The notes under the pieces: model-generated
What the model was told of the DNA's origin: nothing
Databases searched by the model: none
The model's input: the letters and a program-made list of their open reading frames with translations, nothing else
Shown here: in pieces, positions 8,529 to 16,471 of the stretch
Position numbering within the stretch: the stretch's first letter is position 1
Layout of the letters: each line of letters starts with the position of its first letter
Position numbers and translations under genes: made by a program
Assembly: GCA_009914555.1 (NCBI GenBank)
Contig: WNDY01000004.1
Location: 62,001-126,000, forward strand
Direction: 5' to 3'
From: Xylophilus sp.
Lineage (GTDB): Bacteria > Pseudomonadota > Gammaproteobacteria > Burkholderiales > Burkholderiaceae_C
DNA length: 64,000 bases

Positions 8529-9043
8529 AGGAGCACCTCGCAGTTCTTCGGGCGGTAGTTCGGGTACTTGTTGCGCAGTCGCACCAGCCGGGACGCGCTC
8601 TTTTCTTGGCGCACCTTCTTCGTGTAGGTGATGTCCAGGTTGCGCACGTCGAGCTGGAAGGCCGGCGTGTACAGCAGTCCGGTCGGGGTCATCAGGATTT
8701 GCGACAGCGCGAAGTCGTAGTCGTGAACGTCCTGGTAGACATCCCGCACCACTGGCAGCAGCTCGACGGTCGGGAGGTCCTTGCGGGGGATGTGGTAGGT
8801 CGAGAGGTGCCCGGTCACGCTGCCGGCGGCGTGCGTGAGCAGTGGCCCGCCGAGCAGCTTGGCGAAGCGCTCGGCCTGCACGTCGAACTCCAGCGCGGAG
8901 GTGCTGCGCACGTCCACGAACAGGTCCACGTCCTTGATGGGGGCGCCGAGGAAGGCATCGCGCACCGCCCCGCCGCCGATGACGGAGTACGGGAACAGGG
9001 GCGACGCCAAGGTGATGAGGTCTTGGAGGTCGTTGAGGGTCAT
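8525..9043 (-). CDS. Nucleotidyltransferase (poly(A) polymerase/CCA-enzyme head domain type)
   Basis: The 172-residue protein has the classical motif of the Pol beta-type class II nucleotidyltransferases: VIGGGAVRDAFLG then KDVDLFVDV, where the D-x-D pair binds metal. Only the head domain is present; CCA enzymes are twice as long. phiKMV-like phages carry a similar gene of unknown role. ATG 9043 overlaps the previous stop as ATGA and is preferred over an upstream in-frame start. The substrate cannot be told from the sequence. Confidence 0.82.
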   Translation of the reverse strand: MTLNDLQDLITLASPLFPYSVIGGGAVRDAFLGAPIKDVDLFVDVRSTSALEFDVQAERFAKLLGGPLLTHAAGSVTGHLSTYHIPRKDLPTVELLPVVRDVYQDVHDYDFALSQILMTPTGLLYTPAFQLDVRNLDITYTKKVRQEKSASRLVRLRNKYPNYRPKNCEVLL

Positions 9044-9423
9044 AGTTCGTGCTGGAACGCAGCCCACGGTGAGGGCTTACGGCCTGGGCGCGTGCCGTCC
9101 AGGCAGAGGTTGGTTGACTTGATGAGGGGTGCGGGGATAGACCAGAGCCGGCGACCATCAGGTGCGACGATCACCAGGAGGTCGTAGAGGTCGGCGGGGA
9201 GAAGCGCCTGGCCTTTGTTTGTGAGTTGAGTCCGGCACTGGAGGTAAGCCCACGGGGGCGAGGACCTGTTCCATGTGGCGGTCTTGACCTGTACCTTCTT
9301 GAGCCCTTCGGCTTGGAAGTCGGCGACGAAATCGACAGCGCCTTGCTGGCACGCCGGCCAGAAGACCTGCTGCCCACGACGCAGGAACCACGCAGCGGCG
9401 ATGTGCTCGCTGGCGGCTCCCAC
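9040..9423 (-). CDS. PD-(D/E)XK-type nuclease-like phage protein
   Basis: The 127-residue product has the layout of a small PD-(D/E)XK nuclease: an N-terminal helix (SEHIAAAWFLRRGQQVFWP), then AVDFVADFQ and KVQVKTATW, which give the D...x-V-K core. Such proteins include Holliday-junction resolvase-like and homing-type enzymes. It starts with GTG at 9423 just after the DNA polymerase gene and is coupled to the nucleotidyltransferase. Whether it cleaves junctions, nicked DNA or host DNA is not clear. Confidence 0.65.
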   Translation of the reverse strand: MGAASEHIAAAWFLRRGQQVFWPACQQGAVDFVADFQAEGLKKVQVKTATWNRSSPPWAYLQCRTQLTNKGQALLPADLYDLLVIVAPDGRRLWSIPAPLIKSTNLCLDGTRPGRKPSPWAAFQHEL

Positions 9424-9440
9424 GTAGTGCTCCCGTGTCG

Positions 9441-11336
9441 CTAGTGCGTCATGTGCCAGTTGTCACCTATGTCGTAGGCGCCGTCGAGGCGGCAGCGGAA
9501 CTTGAAGTGCTCGCCGGCCTGGGTGATGGCCCGCTTGCCCAGCTCGCCGATCTGCTCGGCCAGCTCGGGCCGGCACTCGATCTGCCATTCGTCGTGGACG
9601 TTGGCGCAGAAGCCGTAGTCCACGCCGTGGCGGTAGCCGGCCGCCGAGAAGGACTCGTACAGGATCACGAGGGCCTTCTTCATCACGATGGCGCCGGTGC
9701 CCTGGAGCAGCGTGTTGAGCGCTGCGTGGGCATGGCGGATGCGGATGCGCCGGCCGTCGATGCCGCGCACCCAGCCCTGGGCCTTGGCCTTGGCGGCGAT
9801 GGCCTCCTTGAGTTCCCGGAAGCCCTTGATACCGTTGATGAGCCGCTGCTTCACCACGCGGCCGATGGCCGTGGGGGTCTTCGGGCGGCACCGGCTGCGG
9901 TCCTTGTTCCACTCGATGGCCCAGGCCGGCCACTCGGCTACGGGCTTGCCGCTGCTGCGCCAGTCCTCGATCCAGATGCGGCCGGCCTTCTCGTCGCCTG
10001 CCCCGTACAGCGAGCCGTAGAGCAGGGTCTTGGCGCCGTCGCGGCTGTACAGCTCCGTGTTCTTGCGGTTCACGGAGTGGGCGTCGGTCCCCTTGGACTT
10101 GTCGCCCTCCAGGAGCTGGAACGTGAGCGTGCCGTCGTCGTAGCGGCTCAGGTAGTGCGCGAGCACGCGCAGCTCCAGGCCCTCGGCGTCGATGCCGACC
10201 AGCTTCCAGCCCTCGCGCGGAACCCACAGGGACCGCATCGCGGGGTCCTTGTCGATGTTGGCGCTGTTGGGCATGCGGTGCGTCATGCGCCCCGTGACGG
10301 CCCCGTTGGGGTTCACGAAGCCATGCACGCGGTCTTCATCGTCGGTGTGGTGAATCCAGCCGCCGCCGAGCTTGCGGCCCTCCTTGATCCTGGGCGGCCC
10401 GGCGAGCTGCGTGTAGCGCTTCTCGGCCCGGGCGAACTTGAGGAGGAGCTGGACCTCGGGGAAGTCCAGTTTCTTGAGCACCTCCTCGGTGATGTTCGGG
10501 TTGCCCTTCTCGGTGAGCGGGGCGACCCAGCCGTACTGGCGCCGCAGCCGGGCGGCAACGTGGTGTTCGCTACCCGGGTTGAAGTCCTGGAGCTTGATCT
10601 TGGTGTACTCGGCGCCGGCCGTGTAGCCCACGCCCTGGCGGTTCATCGACCGCTTGGGGTTGGTCGTACCGGCCGACACGAAGATCGGCGGGAACGTGCG
10701 TTGCAGCTCGGCGATCAGGCCCTGCCGCTCGGCGTCCAGCTCGGCCGCCAGCTTGATGCCGGCGCGGACGTTCAGCATGAAGCCGTTGTCCATCTGGAGG
10801 TCGATGAGGAACATCACGTCCAGCTCCAGCGGCAGGCTTTCGCCCCACTGGCGCACGCCGGCCAGCTTATGGTAGAGCGCGATGGTGACCACCACGTCCT
10901 GGCCGCAGTAGCTGCGCATGGACTCGTTGTAGGTGTCCCAGCCGCCGTCGTAGACATCTTTGAGGATGCCCATTTCGATGCCGTAGCTCTCCAGCTTGTG
11001 GCCGCCCAGGCGCTCGGGGTCGCACAGGCGCCCCATGACCAGGGTGTCGAGGATTTGCTCGGGCGGGATCGAGACCCCGCAGACCTTACTGAGTGCCTTG
11101 CGGTCGAAGCCGATGCCGTTGTGGGCGACGGTCAGGCCGCCGGCCTTGACGTGGTGTGAGAGGCGCCTAACGCCCTCCTTGAGGGAGGGGTAGCGGGGGT
11201 CGTTGTCGGTGTAGGTGGTCACGATGCCCGTGAACACGTCGCCGATGGCGAGGACGTGGATGCGGTCCAGCTCCTTGAGGAGGCCGTTCGTCTCCAGGTC
11301 CCACGCCAGGATAGGTGCCTGGGCGTAGGGGATCAT
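9441..11336 (-). CDS. DNA polymerase, family A (T7 gp5-like)
   Basis: The 631-residue enzyme has an N-terminal 3'-5' exonuclease domain starting with WDLETNG (the D-x-E pair) and containing AHNGIGFDRKAL, and a C-terminal polymerase domain with motif A (GIDAEGLELR), motif B (RDGAKTLLYGSLYGAG) and motif C (NVHDEWQ). T7 gp5 is 704 residues, so this is a somewhat shorter version. T7 gp5 uses host thioredoxin bound to a 76-residue thumb loop; the thumb here looks shorter, so processivity may be achieved differently. It sits after the helicase genes, as in T7. Confidence 0.96.
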   Translation of the reverse strand: MIPYAQAPILAWDLETNGLLKELDRIHVLAIGDVFTGIVTTYTDNDPRYPSLKEGVRRLSHHVKAGGLTVAHNGIGFDRKALSKVCGVSIPPEQILDTLVMGRLCDPERLGGHKLESYGIEMGILKDVYDGGWDTYNESMRSYCGQDVVVTIALYHKLAGVRQWGESLPLELDVMFLIDLQMDNGFMLNVRAGIKLAAELDAERQGLIAELQRTFPPIFVSAGTTNPKRSMNRQGVGYTAGAEYTKIKLQDFNPGSEHHVAARLRRQYGWVAPLTEKGNPNITEEVLKKLDFPEVQLLLKFARAEKRYTQLAGPPRIKEGRKLGGGWIHHTDDEDRVHGFVNPNGAVTGRMTHRMPNSANIDKDPAMRSLWVPREGWKLVGIDAEGLELRVLAHYLSRYDDGTLTFQLLEGDKSKGTDAHSVNRKNTELYSRDGAKTLLYGSLYGAGDEKAGRIWIEDWRSSGKPVAEWPAWAIEWNKDRSRCRPKTPTAIGRVVKQRLINGIKGFRELKEAIAAKAKAQGWVRGIDGRRIRIRHAHAALNTLLQGTGAIVMKKALVILYESFSAAGYRHGVDYGFCANVHDEWQIECRPELAEQIGELGKRAITQAGEHFKFRCRLDGAYDIGDNWHMTH

Positions 11337-11340
11337 GGCG

Positions 11341-11604
11341 CTACTGGCATGCCTCGCAGCCGGCGCTCATGTCGCAGACGCCGCCGCTGAGGGGCGTGTC
11401 GTCGTCCAAGGTCAGCTCGCGCGGCTCGACGTGGATCAGCACGCGCACCATGACCGGCTTGCGGCCATCGGCGTTGGCACCCGTGGCGGCCCGCAGGAAC
11501 GCAGCCTTCACGGCGTCGGTGGCGCTGGCGTGGTTGTGCAGGTTGGCATAGCCCTCGAATGCAGCGGGGTCCACGTAGACGGTTTCAGCTTGGATAGTGG
11601 TCAT
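11341..11604 (-). CDS. Hypothetical phage protein, 87 aa
   Basis: No family is recognised. The product is soluble and mixed in composition, with a Thr/Ala-rich N-terminus, a central VMVRVLIHVEPREL beta strand, and three Cys near the C-terminus (CDMSAGCEACQ) that could bind metal. It lies between the HNH-like gene and DNA polymerase, coupled to the former by an ATGA overlap. Translational coupling supports that it is real. Confidence 0.6.
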   Translation of the reverse strand: MTTIQAETVYVDPAAFEGYANLHNHASATDAVKAAFLRAATGANADGRKPVMVRVLIHVEPRELTLDDDTPLSGGVCDMSAGCEACQ

Positions 11605-11930
11605 GGTCGGGGTTTGAGTTGGGTGTAGAAGGCAGCGATGCGGCGCAGCTCGGCGGCCGTGGCGTCCTTCTTGAGGGCGTTGGCCCGCCAGGACACGACG
11701 ACGACGTTGCCGCGCACGTAGCCGCGCAGCGGGTTGAGCCGGTCCAGGGACGGCGAGGCCGGCCCCGCCCGGCCCTGTGCCGGCTGGAGCGGGATGCCGA
11801 GCACGGGGCAGTGGGTCGGGACGTGGATGTCGGACAGGGCCAGCGTGTGGCGGATGCCGTTGCGCTTGGCCCGGTAGCGGGAGGACTTGAGGAGCGCCCG
11901 TGCCACCGACTCAGAAGTCGGTGTTGCCAT
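11601..11930 (-). CDS. HNH/endonuclease VII-like phage nuclease
   Basis: The 109-residue protein resembles phage proteins related to recombination endonuclease VII or small HNH enzymes: CPVLGIPL with one Cys, then SLDRLNPLRGYVRGNVVVVSWRANALK, where D and N of the SLDR...GN segment match the usual active-site strand. Many such proteins keep only part of the zinc ligands. It overlaps the primase-helicase end by 20 nt. It may resolve branched replication DNA, like T7 gp3, or act as a homing-type enzyme. Confidence 0.6.
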   Translation of the reverse strand: MATPTSESVARALLKSSRYRAKRNGIRHTLALSDIHVPTHCPVLGIPLQPAQGRAGPASPSLDRLNPLRGYVRGNVVVVSWRANALKKDATAAELRRIAAFYTQLKPRP

Positions 11931-13539
11931 CGGTCTCGGGGCTGTCGAAGCCCGAGGTGTCCGCCGGCACGAAGGGCTTGAGCCGCCCGGTCTTCGTGTC
12001 GTAGCGCAGGTGGTCGGCCGGGCCGGTCTTGCCGCCGCGCCGGACCTTGAGGACCCGCAGCATCGACTCGTCCTTCTCGGGGCCTTCGGCCTGCTGGTCG
12101 CGCTCCTTGGCGACGATCACGTCCGGGACCTGCTTGAGCGAGCCCGAGCCCTTGATGTCGTCCAGGGATATCTGGGCGCCTTCCTCGGCCGACTTGGCGC
12201 CGCTCTGCGCCTTGCGGATGTGCGCGATGGCGACCACGCTGCACCCGGTGCGCTCGATGAGCGCCCGCAGGCCGACCATCAGCTTGTCGGTGCCGTCCAG
12301 GTCGAGCCCGGTGGCGGCGATGGTCAGGTGGTCCAGGAAGATCAGCTCGGCGCCGTTGAGCGCCATGTACTCGATCTTGTTCAGGAGCCCGTCGCTGTCG
12401 GTGGCGCCGAAGTGGTCGTATGCCTGGTAGTTGCCACGGCCGAACAGCTTGGCGTGGCTCGCGGCCCACTTGGCGTCCGACAGGATCGACGGGTCGTCCT
12501 CCAGGTCCTCGGCCAGCAGGTTGTTGTCCAGCGCGATCAGGTACTTGGCGGTGTCCTCGACGGACTCCTCCAGGAACACGGCGCCGACCTTCTTGCCCCC
12601 GACCAGCGCGGCGTACAGCCACTCGCGGGCATCGGTGGACTTGCCCACGCCGGTGCCGGCGGTGAGCAGCCAGAGCTGGCGCGGGCGGATACCCCGTGTC
12701 TTCTCGTTGAGCAGCGGGTACGGGGTTTGCCAGCCGGGTGCGGCCTTGGCCTTGAGCCGCTCGACGGTCAGGTCCTCGCCTGCGACCACGCCGTCCGGCC
12801 GGTAGGCCCGGCCGCTCCAGGTGGCGTCGAGGACGGCTGGCGCCCCGTGCTCGCGCAGGAGGTCGTTGGCGTCCTTGAGCCCGTGGGGCGTCGTGATGAT
12901 CTTGACCTTGCCCAGCGGCAGGATGGAGGCGCATTCCTCGGCGGCGGCGCGGCCCGGTTCGTCGTTGTCGAACCAGAGGACGATTTCGGCGAAGGTCTTG
13001 AGCCACTCCATCTGGGAGGCCAGCGACTTCTTCGCGCCCTGGGCGCCGTTCGGGACCGAGACCACGGGCCAGCGGTTGGCCTGGGCCTGCGACACGGATA
13101 GGGCGTCTATCTCTCCCTCGGTGATGAGGACCTTTTTGCCACCGCTGCGCCACAGGTGCTGGCCGTACAGGCCGGCCTCCTTGAGCGAGCCGAGGACGAA
13201 GAAGTCTTTGTCGGCCGTGCGCACCTTCTGCGCCACTGGCTCGCCCAAGGCGTTGCAGTAGGTCGCGGCCTGGACCTTGCGACCCTCGTGGTCGGCGACG
13301 CTGTAGCCCCAGAGCTTGCAGGTGGCCTCGGTGATTCCGCGCTTGCCCAGGTCCCGATAGGTACCCCGGATCAGCTCCGAAGGAACCCGCGTTGCGCCGT
13401 CGCCTTTGGTGCCGTCGCCGTGGGTGTAGGCGCCGCAGGAAAAGCAGTAGCTGTGACCGTCGTCATAGGTCGCGCAGGCGTCGCTGCTGCCGCAGTCGGC
13501 GCACGGCCCCTTCGACAGGAGCGTGCTGTCATCGCTCAC
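11911..13539 (-). CDS. DNA primase-helicase (T7 gp4-like)
   Basis: The 542-residue protein combines an N-terminal zinc-binding primase (CADCGSSDAC then CFSC), a TOPRIM segment with the catalytic LITEGEIDALS, a DNDEPGR motif, and a RecA-like hexameric helicase with Walker A GTGVGKST and Walker B LIFLDHL. T7 gp4 is 566 residues. The C-terminus is acidic and ends in Phe (NTDF), as in T7 gp4, where this tail contacts the polymerase. The GTG start at 13539 overlaps the preceding small gene as GTGA. Confidence 0.96.
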   Translation of the reverse strand: MSDDSTLLSKGPCADCGSSDACATYDDGHSYCFSCGAYTHGDGTKGDGATRVPSELIRGTYRDLGKRGITEATCKLWGYSVADHEGRKVQAATYCNALGEPVAQKVRTADKDFFVLGSLKEAGLYGQHLWRSGGKKVLITEGEIDALSVSQAQANRWPVVSVPNGAQGAKKSLASQMEWLKTFAEIVLWFDNDEPGRAAAEECASILPLGKVKIITTPHGLKDANDLLREHGAPAVLDATWSGRAYRPDGVVAGEDLTVERLKAKAAPGWQTPYPLLNEKTRGIRPRQLWLLTAGTGVGKSTDAREWLYAALVGGKKVGAVFLEESVEDTAKYLIALDNNLLAEDLEDDPSILSDAKWAASHAKLFGRGNYQAYDHFGATDSDGLLNKIEYMALNGAELIFLDHLTIAATGLDLDGTDKLMVGLRALIERTGCSVVAIAHIRKAQSGAKSAEEGAQISLDDIKGSGSLKQVPDVIVAKERDQQAEGPEKDESMLRVLKVRRGGKTGPADHLRYDTKTGRLKPFVPADTSGFDSPETDGNTDF

Positions 13540-13697
13540 TGCGGCTTGGCCTTCTTCGGCGGGTTCAGGAGGGCCTGGAGTTCCTCGAAGGTGACGACGC
13601 GGCGGATGCCACGGCCCTTGACCAGCCAGCGGCCGTCCGGGCGGGAGGTGGCGTAGTAGCCGCGCGACTTGAGGGTGGTGGGGTAGAAGTTCGACAT
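13536..13697 (-). CDS. Small basic phage protein, 53 aa
   Basis: A 53-codon frame begins at ATG 13697 and is coupled to the primase-helicase by a GTGA overlap. The product is basic (Lys/Arg-rich, GRWLVKGRGIRRVVTFEEL) and could be a small DNA-binding or helicase-associated protein, but no domain is recognised. It is the first gene after the terminator at 13711-13739. Confidence 0.6.
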   Translation of the reverse strand: MSNFYPTTLKSRGYYATSRPDGRWLVKGRGIRRVVTFEELQALLNPPKKAKPQ

Positions 13698-13710
13698 GGG
13701 TCCAGAAAGC

Positions 13711-13739
13711 AAAAGCCCCTGGACTTGCGTCTCAGGGGC
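13711..13739 (-). terminator. Intrinsic terminator between the HTH gene and the helicase block
   Basis: On the minus strand GCCCCTG pairs with CAGGGGC around an 11-nt loop, followed by TTTTGCTTT. It separates the early/SSB block from the primase-helicase block, and sits about 37 nt after the HTH gene stop. Confidence 0.8.
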
Positions 13740-13775
13740 GGGGGTTGGTCGAGTGGCTCACCAGGAGCCGAGCGG

Positions 13776-14027
13776 TCACGCCTTGGCTGGCTTGGAGAAT
13801 CCCTCCAGCACGTAGCGCACGTACCGCTGGCCGATGGGATCGCGCTTCTGCTCCTTGCGAATCGGGGCGCCAGCGTCGCGCAGCTCGGTGATGCGGCGCG
13901 AGACCGAGCGGATGCCGTGGACCGCGTGGGCCTCGACGTTGGTGATGGAGCCGACCGTCTCCAGGTGGGCGAGGACCTTGCGGGTCTGCGGAGTCAGGGC
14001 GAAGCGTTGGTAGGACGAGAGGGTCAT
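13776..14027 (-). CDS. Winged-helix/HTH-type phage protein, 83 aa
   Basis: The 83-residue product has a helix-turn-helix layout (RKVLAHLETVGSITNVEA then SVSRRITELRDAGAPIRKE), as in the small phage helix-turn-helix family that fits a MarR/IclR-like winged helix. It could regulate the early region or help replication. A terminator follows it. Expression is probably coupled with the two genes upstream. Confidence 0.7.
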   Translation of the reverse strand: MTLSSYQRFALTPQTRKVLAHLETVGSITNVEAHAVHGIRSVSRRITELRDAGAPIRKEQKRDPIGQRYVRYVLEGFSKPAKA

Positions 14028-14073
14028 GGTGTCGGGGTATGGGGTTGAGAGGGAGGGCCGGAGCCCTCGGGAA

Positions 14074-14316
14074 TCACAGGTCCAGGGCGGCCTGCGACTC
14101 GTTGGCGACCGGGGCCGGCGCGGTGTCGGCGGTGAGGTCGCGCAGGGCCTGGGCCACGCGGCGGCCGGTCTTCGCGGACTTGCGCAGCGCGTTGGCCTCG
14201 GTGACCAGGGCGGAAGCCTGGGCCAGCTTGGCCTGGGCCTTGAGCGCGGCGCGGTCGGAGAGCTTCTCCAGGACGGCTTCGGCCTTGCCGAGGAATGCGA
14301 CGAATCGTTGGCTCAT
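14074..14316 (-). CDS. Hypothetical helical phage protein, 80 aa
   Basis: No family is recognised. The protein is almost entirely Ala/Leu/Lys helix (KAEAVLEKLSDRAALKAQAK and onward), likely a coiled coil. The ATG overlaps the RusA stop as ATGA, so it is probably translated with the resolvase. Confidence 0.6.
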   Translation of the reverse strand: MSQRFVAFLGKAEAVLEKLSDRAALKAQAKLAQASALVTEANALRKSAKTGRRVAQALRDLTADTAPAPVANESQAALDL

Positions 14317-14663
14317 GGTGCGGGCTGGAGGGTGAAACGGATGTGCGGCTGTTCGCCGGGCTGGGGGAAGCGCTTGTCGAGCCGCACGGACACGACCTGC
14401 CGGTCATCCCCGTACCACCCGGCCTTCGTCAGTACATCCATCAGCGGCTTGGCGAAGTTGTCGATGTCCCCCATCGGGGTGTCGAACTTCGACTTGGCGA
14501 TGGGCTTGCACACGAAAGTCGCGGCGAGTACCAGGGGGGCCAGGAGCGTGGCCGGGCTCGGGGGCAGGAGGGACAGGAGCAGCTTCTTGTACGCGGTGTA
14601 CTTCGCCGGCTCGTAGGCCCCCCATTTCGAGAACCTGGGACGCGGCGCCACCTCGGGCACCAC
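14313..14663 (-). CDS. rusA: RusA-type Holliday junction resolvase
   Basis: The C-terminal two-thirds match RusA: CKPIAKSKFDTPMGDIDNFA with the catalytic Asp cluster, KPLMDVLTKAG, and GDDRQVVSVRLDK. RusA dimers cut four-way junctions; here it would fill the place of T7 gene 3 endonuclease. The start is uncertain: GTG 14663 gives 116 residues and lies just after the SSB stop. The frame stays open further upstream inside the SSB gene, but that part looks non-coding. Confidence 0.85.
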   Translation of the reverse strand: MVPEVAPRPRFSKWGAYEPAKYTAYKKLLLSLLPPSPATLLAPLVLAATFVCKPIAKSKFDTPMGDIDNFAKPLMDVLTKAGWYGDDRQVVSVRLDKRFPQPGEQPHIRFTLQPAP

Positions 14664-14676
14664 GTCCAGGACGTGC

Positions 14677-15270
14677 TCAGAAGTCTTCGTCGTCACCGGC
14701 GTCGCTGCCGCTGTCGTCGTCACCACGGTCGGCCGTCTCGGCCAGGGCGGTGTCGCCGTCGAACCCGTCCACCTCATCGAACTCGTCCACGGCGGACACG
14801 GCGCGGCGCTCCAGGAGCTGGAGGGCGTTGAGGTACAGGGTCACCCCCTTGTTGGCACCGGTGTCGAACTCGCTGGCGGCGATGGCGAGGCGACCAAAGT
14901 CACCCGACTTGGCCGTGGCGGCCAAGGGCTTCTTCTTCGCGTCGATCTGGGCCGGCTTGTTCTTCGACTTCGCGGTCAGGAGCCAGAAGCCACGGAACTT
15001 GCCGTTCTTCTCCTCGTTCTCCTCGGCCAGCGTGTCGCCGTCCTTGACCGGCACGGTGTCGCGCTTGCCCTTGGCGGCCTTGTGCAGGTCGATGAGCTTG
15101 CGGGCGAAGGCGTCGTTGGCTTCGACGCCCTTCTCCAGCTTGAGGGCGCACTTGTACTTGCCCTTGCCGTATTCGCTGTTGTCAGGCTTGTCGATCCAGG
15201 CCCAGGTGAACACGCCAGCGGGCGTGATGCCCTTGAACACGATGTTGGACTTCTTCTTTACGTCAGCCAT
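14677..15270 (-). CDS. Single-stranded DNA-binding protein (T7 gp2.5-like)
   Basis: The 197-residue protein has an OB-fold-like body (FKGITPAGVFTWAWIDKPD, GKYKCALKLEKG) and a strongly acidic C-terminal tail ending in Phe (GSDAGDDEDF), the hallmark of gp2.5. In T7 this tail docks to polymerase and helicase; the helicase here also ends in Phe after acidic residues. T7 gp2.5 is 232 residues. ATG 15270 is chosen over a longer upstream frame because the conserved body begins here. Confidence 0.9.
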   Translation of the reverse strand: MADVKKKSNIVFKGITPAGVFTWAWIDKPDNSEYGKGKYKCALKLEKGVEANDAFARKLIDLHKAAKGKRDTVPVKDGDTLAEENEEKNGKFRGFWLLTAKSKNKPAQIDAKKKPLAATAKSGDFGRLAIAASEFDTGANKGVTLYLNALQLLERRAVSAVDEFDEVDGFDGDTALAETADRGDDDSGSDAGDDEDF

Positions 15271-15280
15271 GTGATTGCTT

Positions 15281-15553
15281 TCAGTTGGCCGGGATGCCCG
15301 GCGCGGTGTTGATGAGGGAGGCGGGGTCCTGGGCGATGCAGTTGGCTTCGGCCCAGGCTTCGGTGGGGAGGTGCCCGGCTTCGCGGGCGATGGAGGCGAG
15401 CGACGCGGCGGCCAGCAGGACCGCCGCATGCAGGTCGGCGGTAGGCCGGCCGGTTTCGCGCCACGCACGGATGCACGCGGCTTGCGCTGCGTCACCCATG
15501 CGGGACACGAGACCCCCGAGGTCCTGCTGGCGCAGGCGGGGGAAGTGGGTCAC
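15281..15553 (-). CDS. Hypothetical phage protein, 90 aa
   Basis: No family is recognised with confidence. The protein is helical and Ala-rich (AAVLLAAASLASIAREAGHL). It resembles small phage proteins of unknown role near SSB genes in podoviruses, but this is only an impression. Its GTG start overlaps the preceding gene as GTGA. Confidence 0.55.
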   Translation of the reverse strand: MTHFPRLRQQDLGGLVSRMGDAAQAACIRAWRETGRPTADLHAAVLLAAASLASIAREAGHLPTEAWAEANCIAQDPASLINTAPGIPAN

Positions 15554-16200
15554 GACGGCAGTTCGTCCGCCGGCACCTGGAGGGAACCCAGGAGCCGCAG
15601 GTGCGGGACTCGACCCACGAAGCTGCGGTGGACCTGGACGGCGCCGATCAGGTCGTTGGCGTACACGTAGATCGTCACGTCAGGCGCCGGCAGCGGCGGC
15701 AGGTCGCCCAGGACCAGCGAGCGGGCCGGGTCGTGCTTGTGGGTGCCATCGTGGCGGTAGCTCTCGGAATCGCGCACGGCGCCGTCCTCGTTCGCCAGGA
15801 ACACCAGAAGGCGGCCCTGCTGGAACTCGATGCCGTCCACGACCTCCCGGGTCTTCGGGCAGTAGGCGGGGGTGCCGGTCACGAAGGACTTGAGGAACGG
15901 CTGAGGTTCCAGGTCGTCCAGGATCACGGTGTGCGCGGTGAGGCCGGTGAGGCCCGGTGCCGGCGCGGTCTTCTCCAGGCGGAGGCCCGGAATTGCAGGG
16001 TGGCTCCCGTCCGGCTTCAAGCCGCCCCACGGATTGCCCGGCACGAGAGACGCCGCCGCGTAGACGGCCACATCGCCGTCAAGCTCGTACCGCAGACCCG
16101 TGACCGGGTAGGAGCCAGAGGTGCCGTGGATGGTGAACGCCGCACCAGCCTCGAAGTCGGCGATGAGTTCGGCGGGGGTGGAATAGGTCAGCTTGGTCAT
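15550..16200 (-). CDS. Hypothetical phage protein, 216 aa
   Basis: No family is recognised. The product is soluble, with beta-rich sequence in the first half (FTIHGTSGSYPVTGLRYELD) and a long central loop. The ATG at 16200 (MTKLTYST) is preferred over a TTG at 16269 that overlaps the small ORF upstream. It is coupled to the 90-aa gene by GTGA. Confidence 0.6.
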   Translation of the reverse strand: MTKLTYSTPAELIADFEAGAAFTIHGTSGSYPVTGLRYELDGDVAVYAAASLVPGNPWGGLKPDGSHPAIPGLRLEKTAPAPGLTGLTAHTVILDDLEPQPFLKSFVTGTPAYCPKTREVVDGIEFQQGRLLVFLANEDGAVRDSESYRHDGTHKHDPARSLVLGDLPPLPAPDVTIYVYANDLIGAVQVHRSFVGRVPHLRLLGSLQVPADELPS

Positions 16201-16234
16201 GGTGTTCGGGTCAGGTATGAGAGGGATCGGGGGA

Positions 16235-16384
16235 TCAGGGACGGGCGCCGGCGGCGAAGTGCTGGACAAGCGACTCGGGGTCGATGCCCTGGTCGATCAG
16301 GGAGACCACGAGGTCGAAGGGAAGCCGGCCGTAGCCTTGTTCCAGGTGGGCGATGGCGCGTTGCAGTTCGGGGGAGTCGTACAT
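16235..16384 (-). CDS. Small phage protein, 49 aa
   Basis: A 49-codon ATG frame lies just after the RNA polymerase C-terminal gene. The product is acidic and helical (SPELQRAIAHLEQGYGRLPF then DLVVSLIDQGIDPESLVQHF). It is the first gene downstream of the third repeat copy (16460-16469). No function can be named; the codon pattern looks coding. Confidence 0.5.
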   Translation of the reverse strand: MYDSPELQRAIAHLEQGYGRLPFDLVVSLIDQGIDPESLVQHFAAGARP

Positions 16385-16459
16385 GGGCAGCTTTCAGGTC
16401 AGGGGTGGAGGGGCGACGGCGTTAGGGTCGTCACCCTGCGGGGGTTTTATGAGAGCAAC

Positions 16460-16469
16460 TCGTGCTACT
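16460..16469 (-). repeat. Third, diverged copy of the TAGCACGA junction repeat
   Basis: Minus-strand AGTAGCACGA occurs 3 nt past the stop of the polymerase C-terminal gene. The next 17 nt still resemble the first copy (19040-19055) at 10 positions, giving 20 of 27 overall. It lies in the gap before the 49-aa gene. Confidence 0.6.
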
Positions 16470-16471
16470 TG

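Noticed and set aside
14313..14777. Longer RusA start inside the SSB gene
   Set aside because: The extra N-terminal residues are a Thr/Pro-rich shadow of the SSB acidic tail; the resolvase similarity begins after it.
16441..16450. Plus-strand terminator (CCCTGCGGGGGTTTT)
   Set aside because: The stem is only three base pairs and there is no plus-strand gene to terminate.
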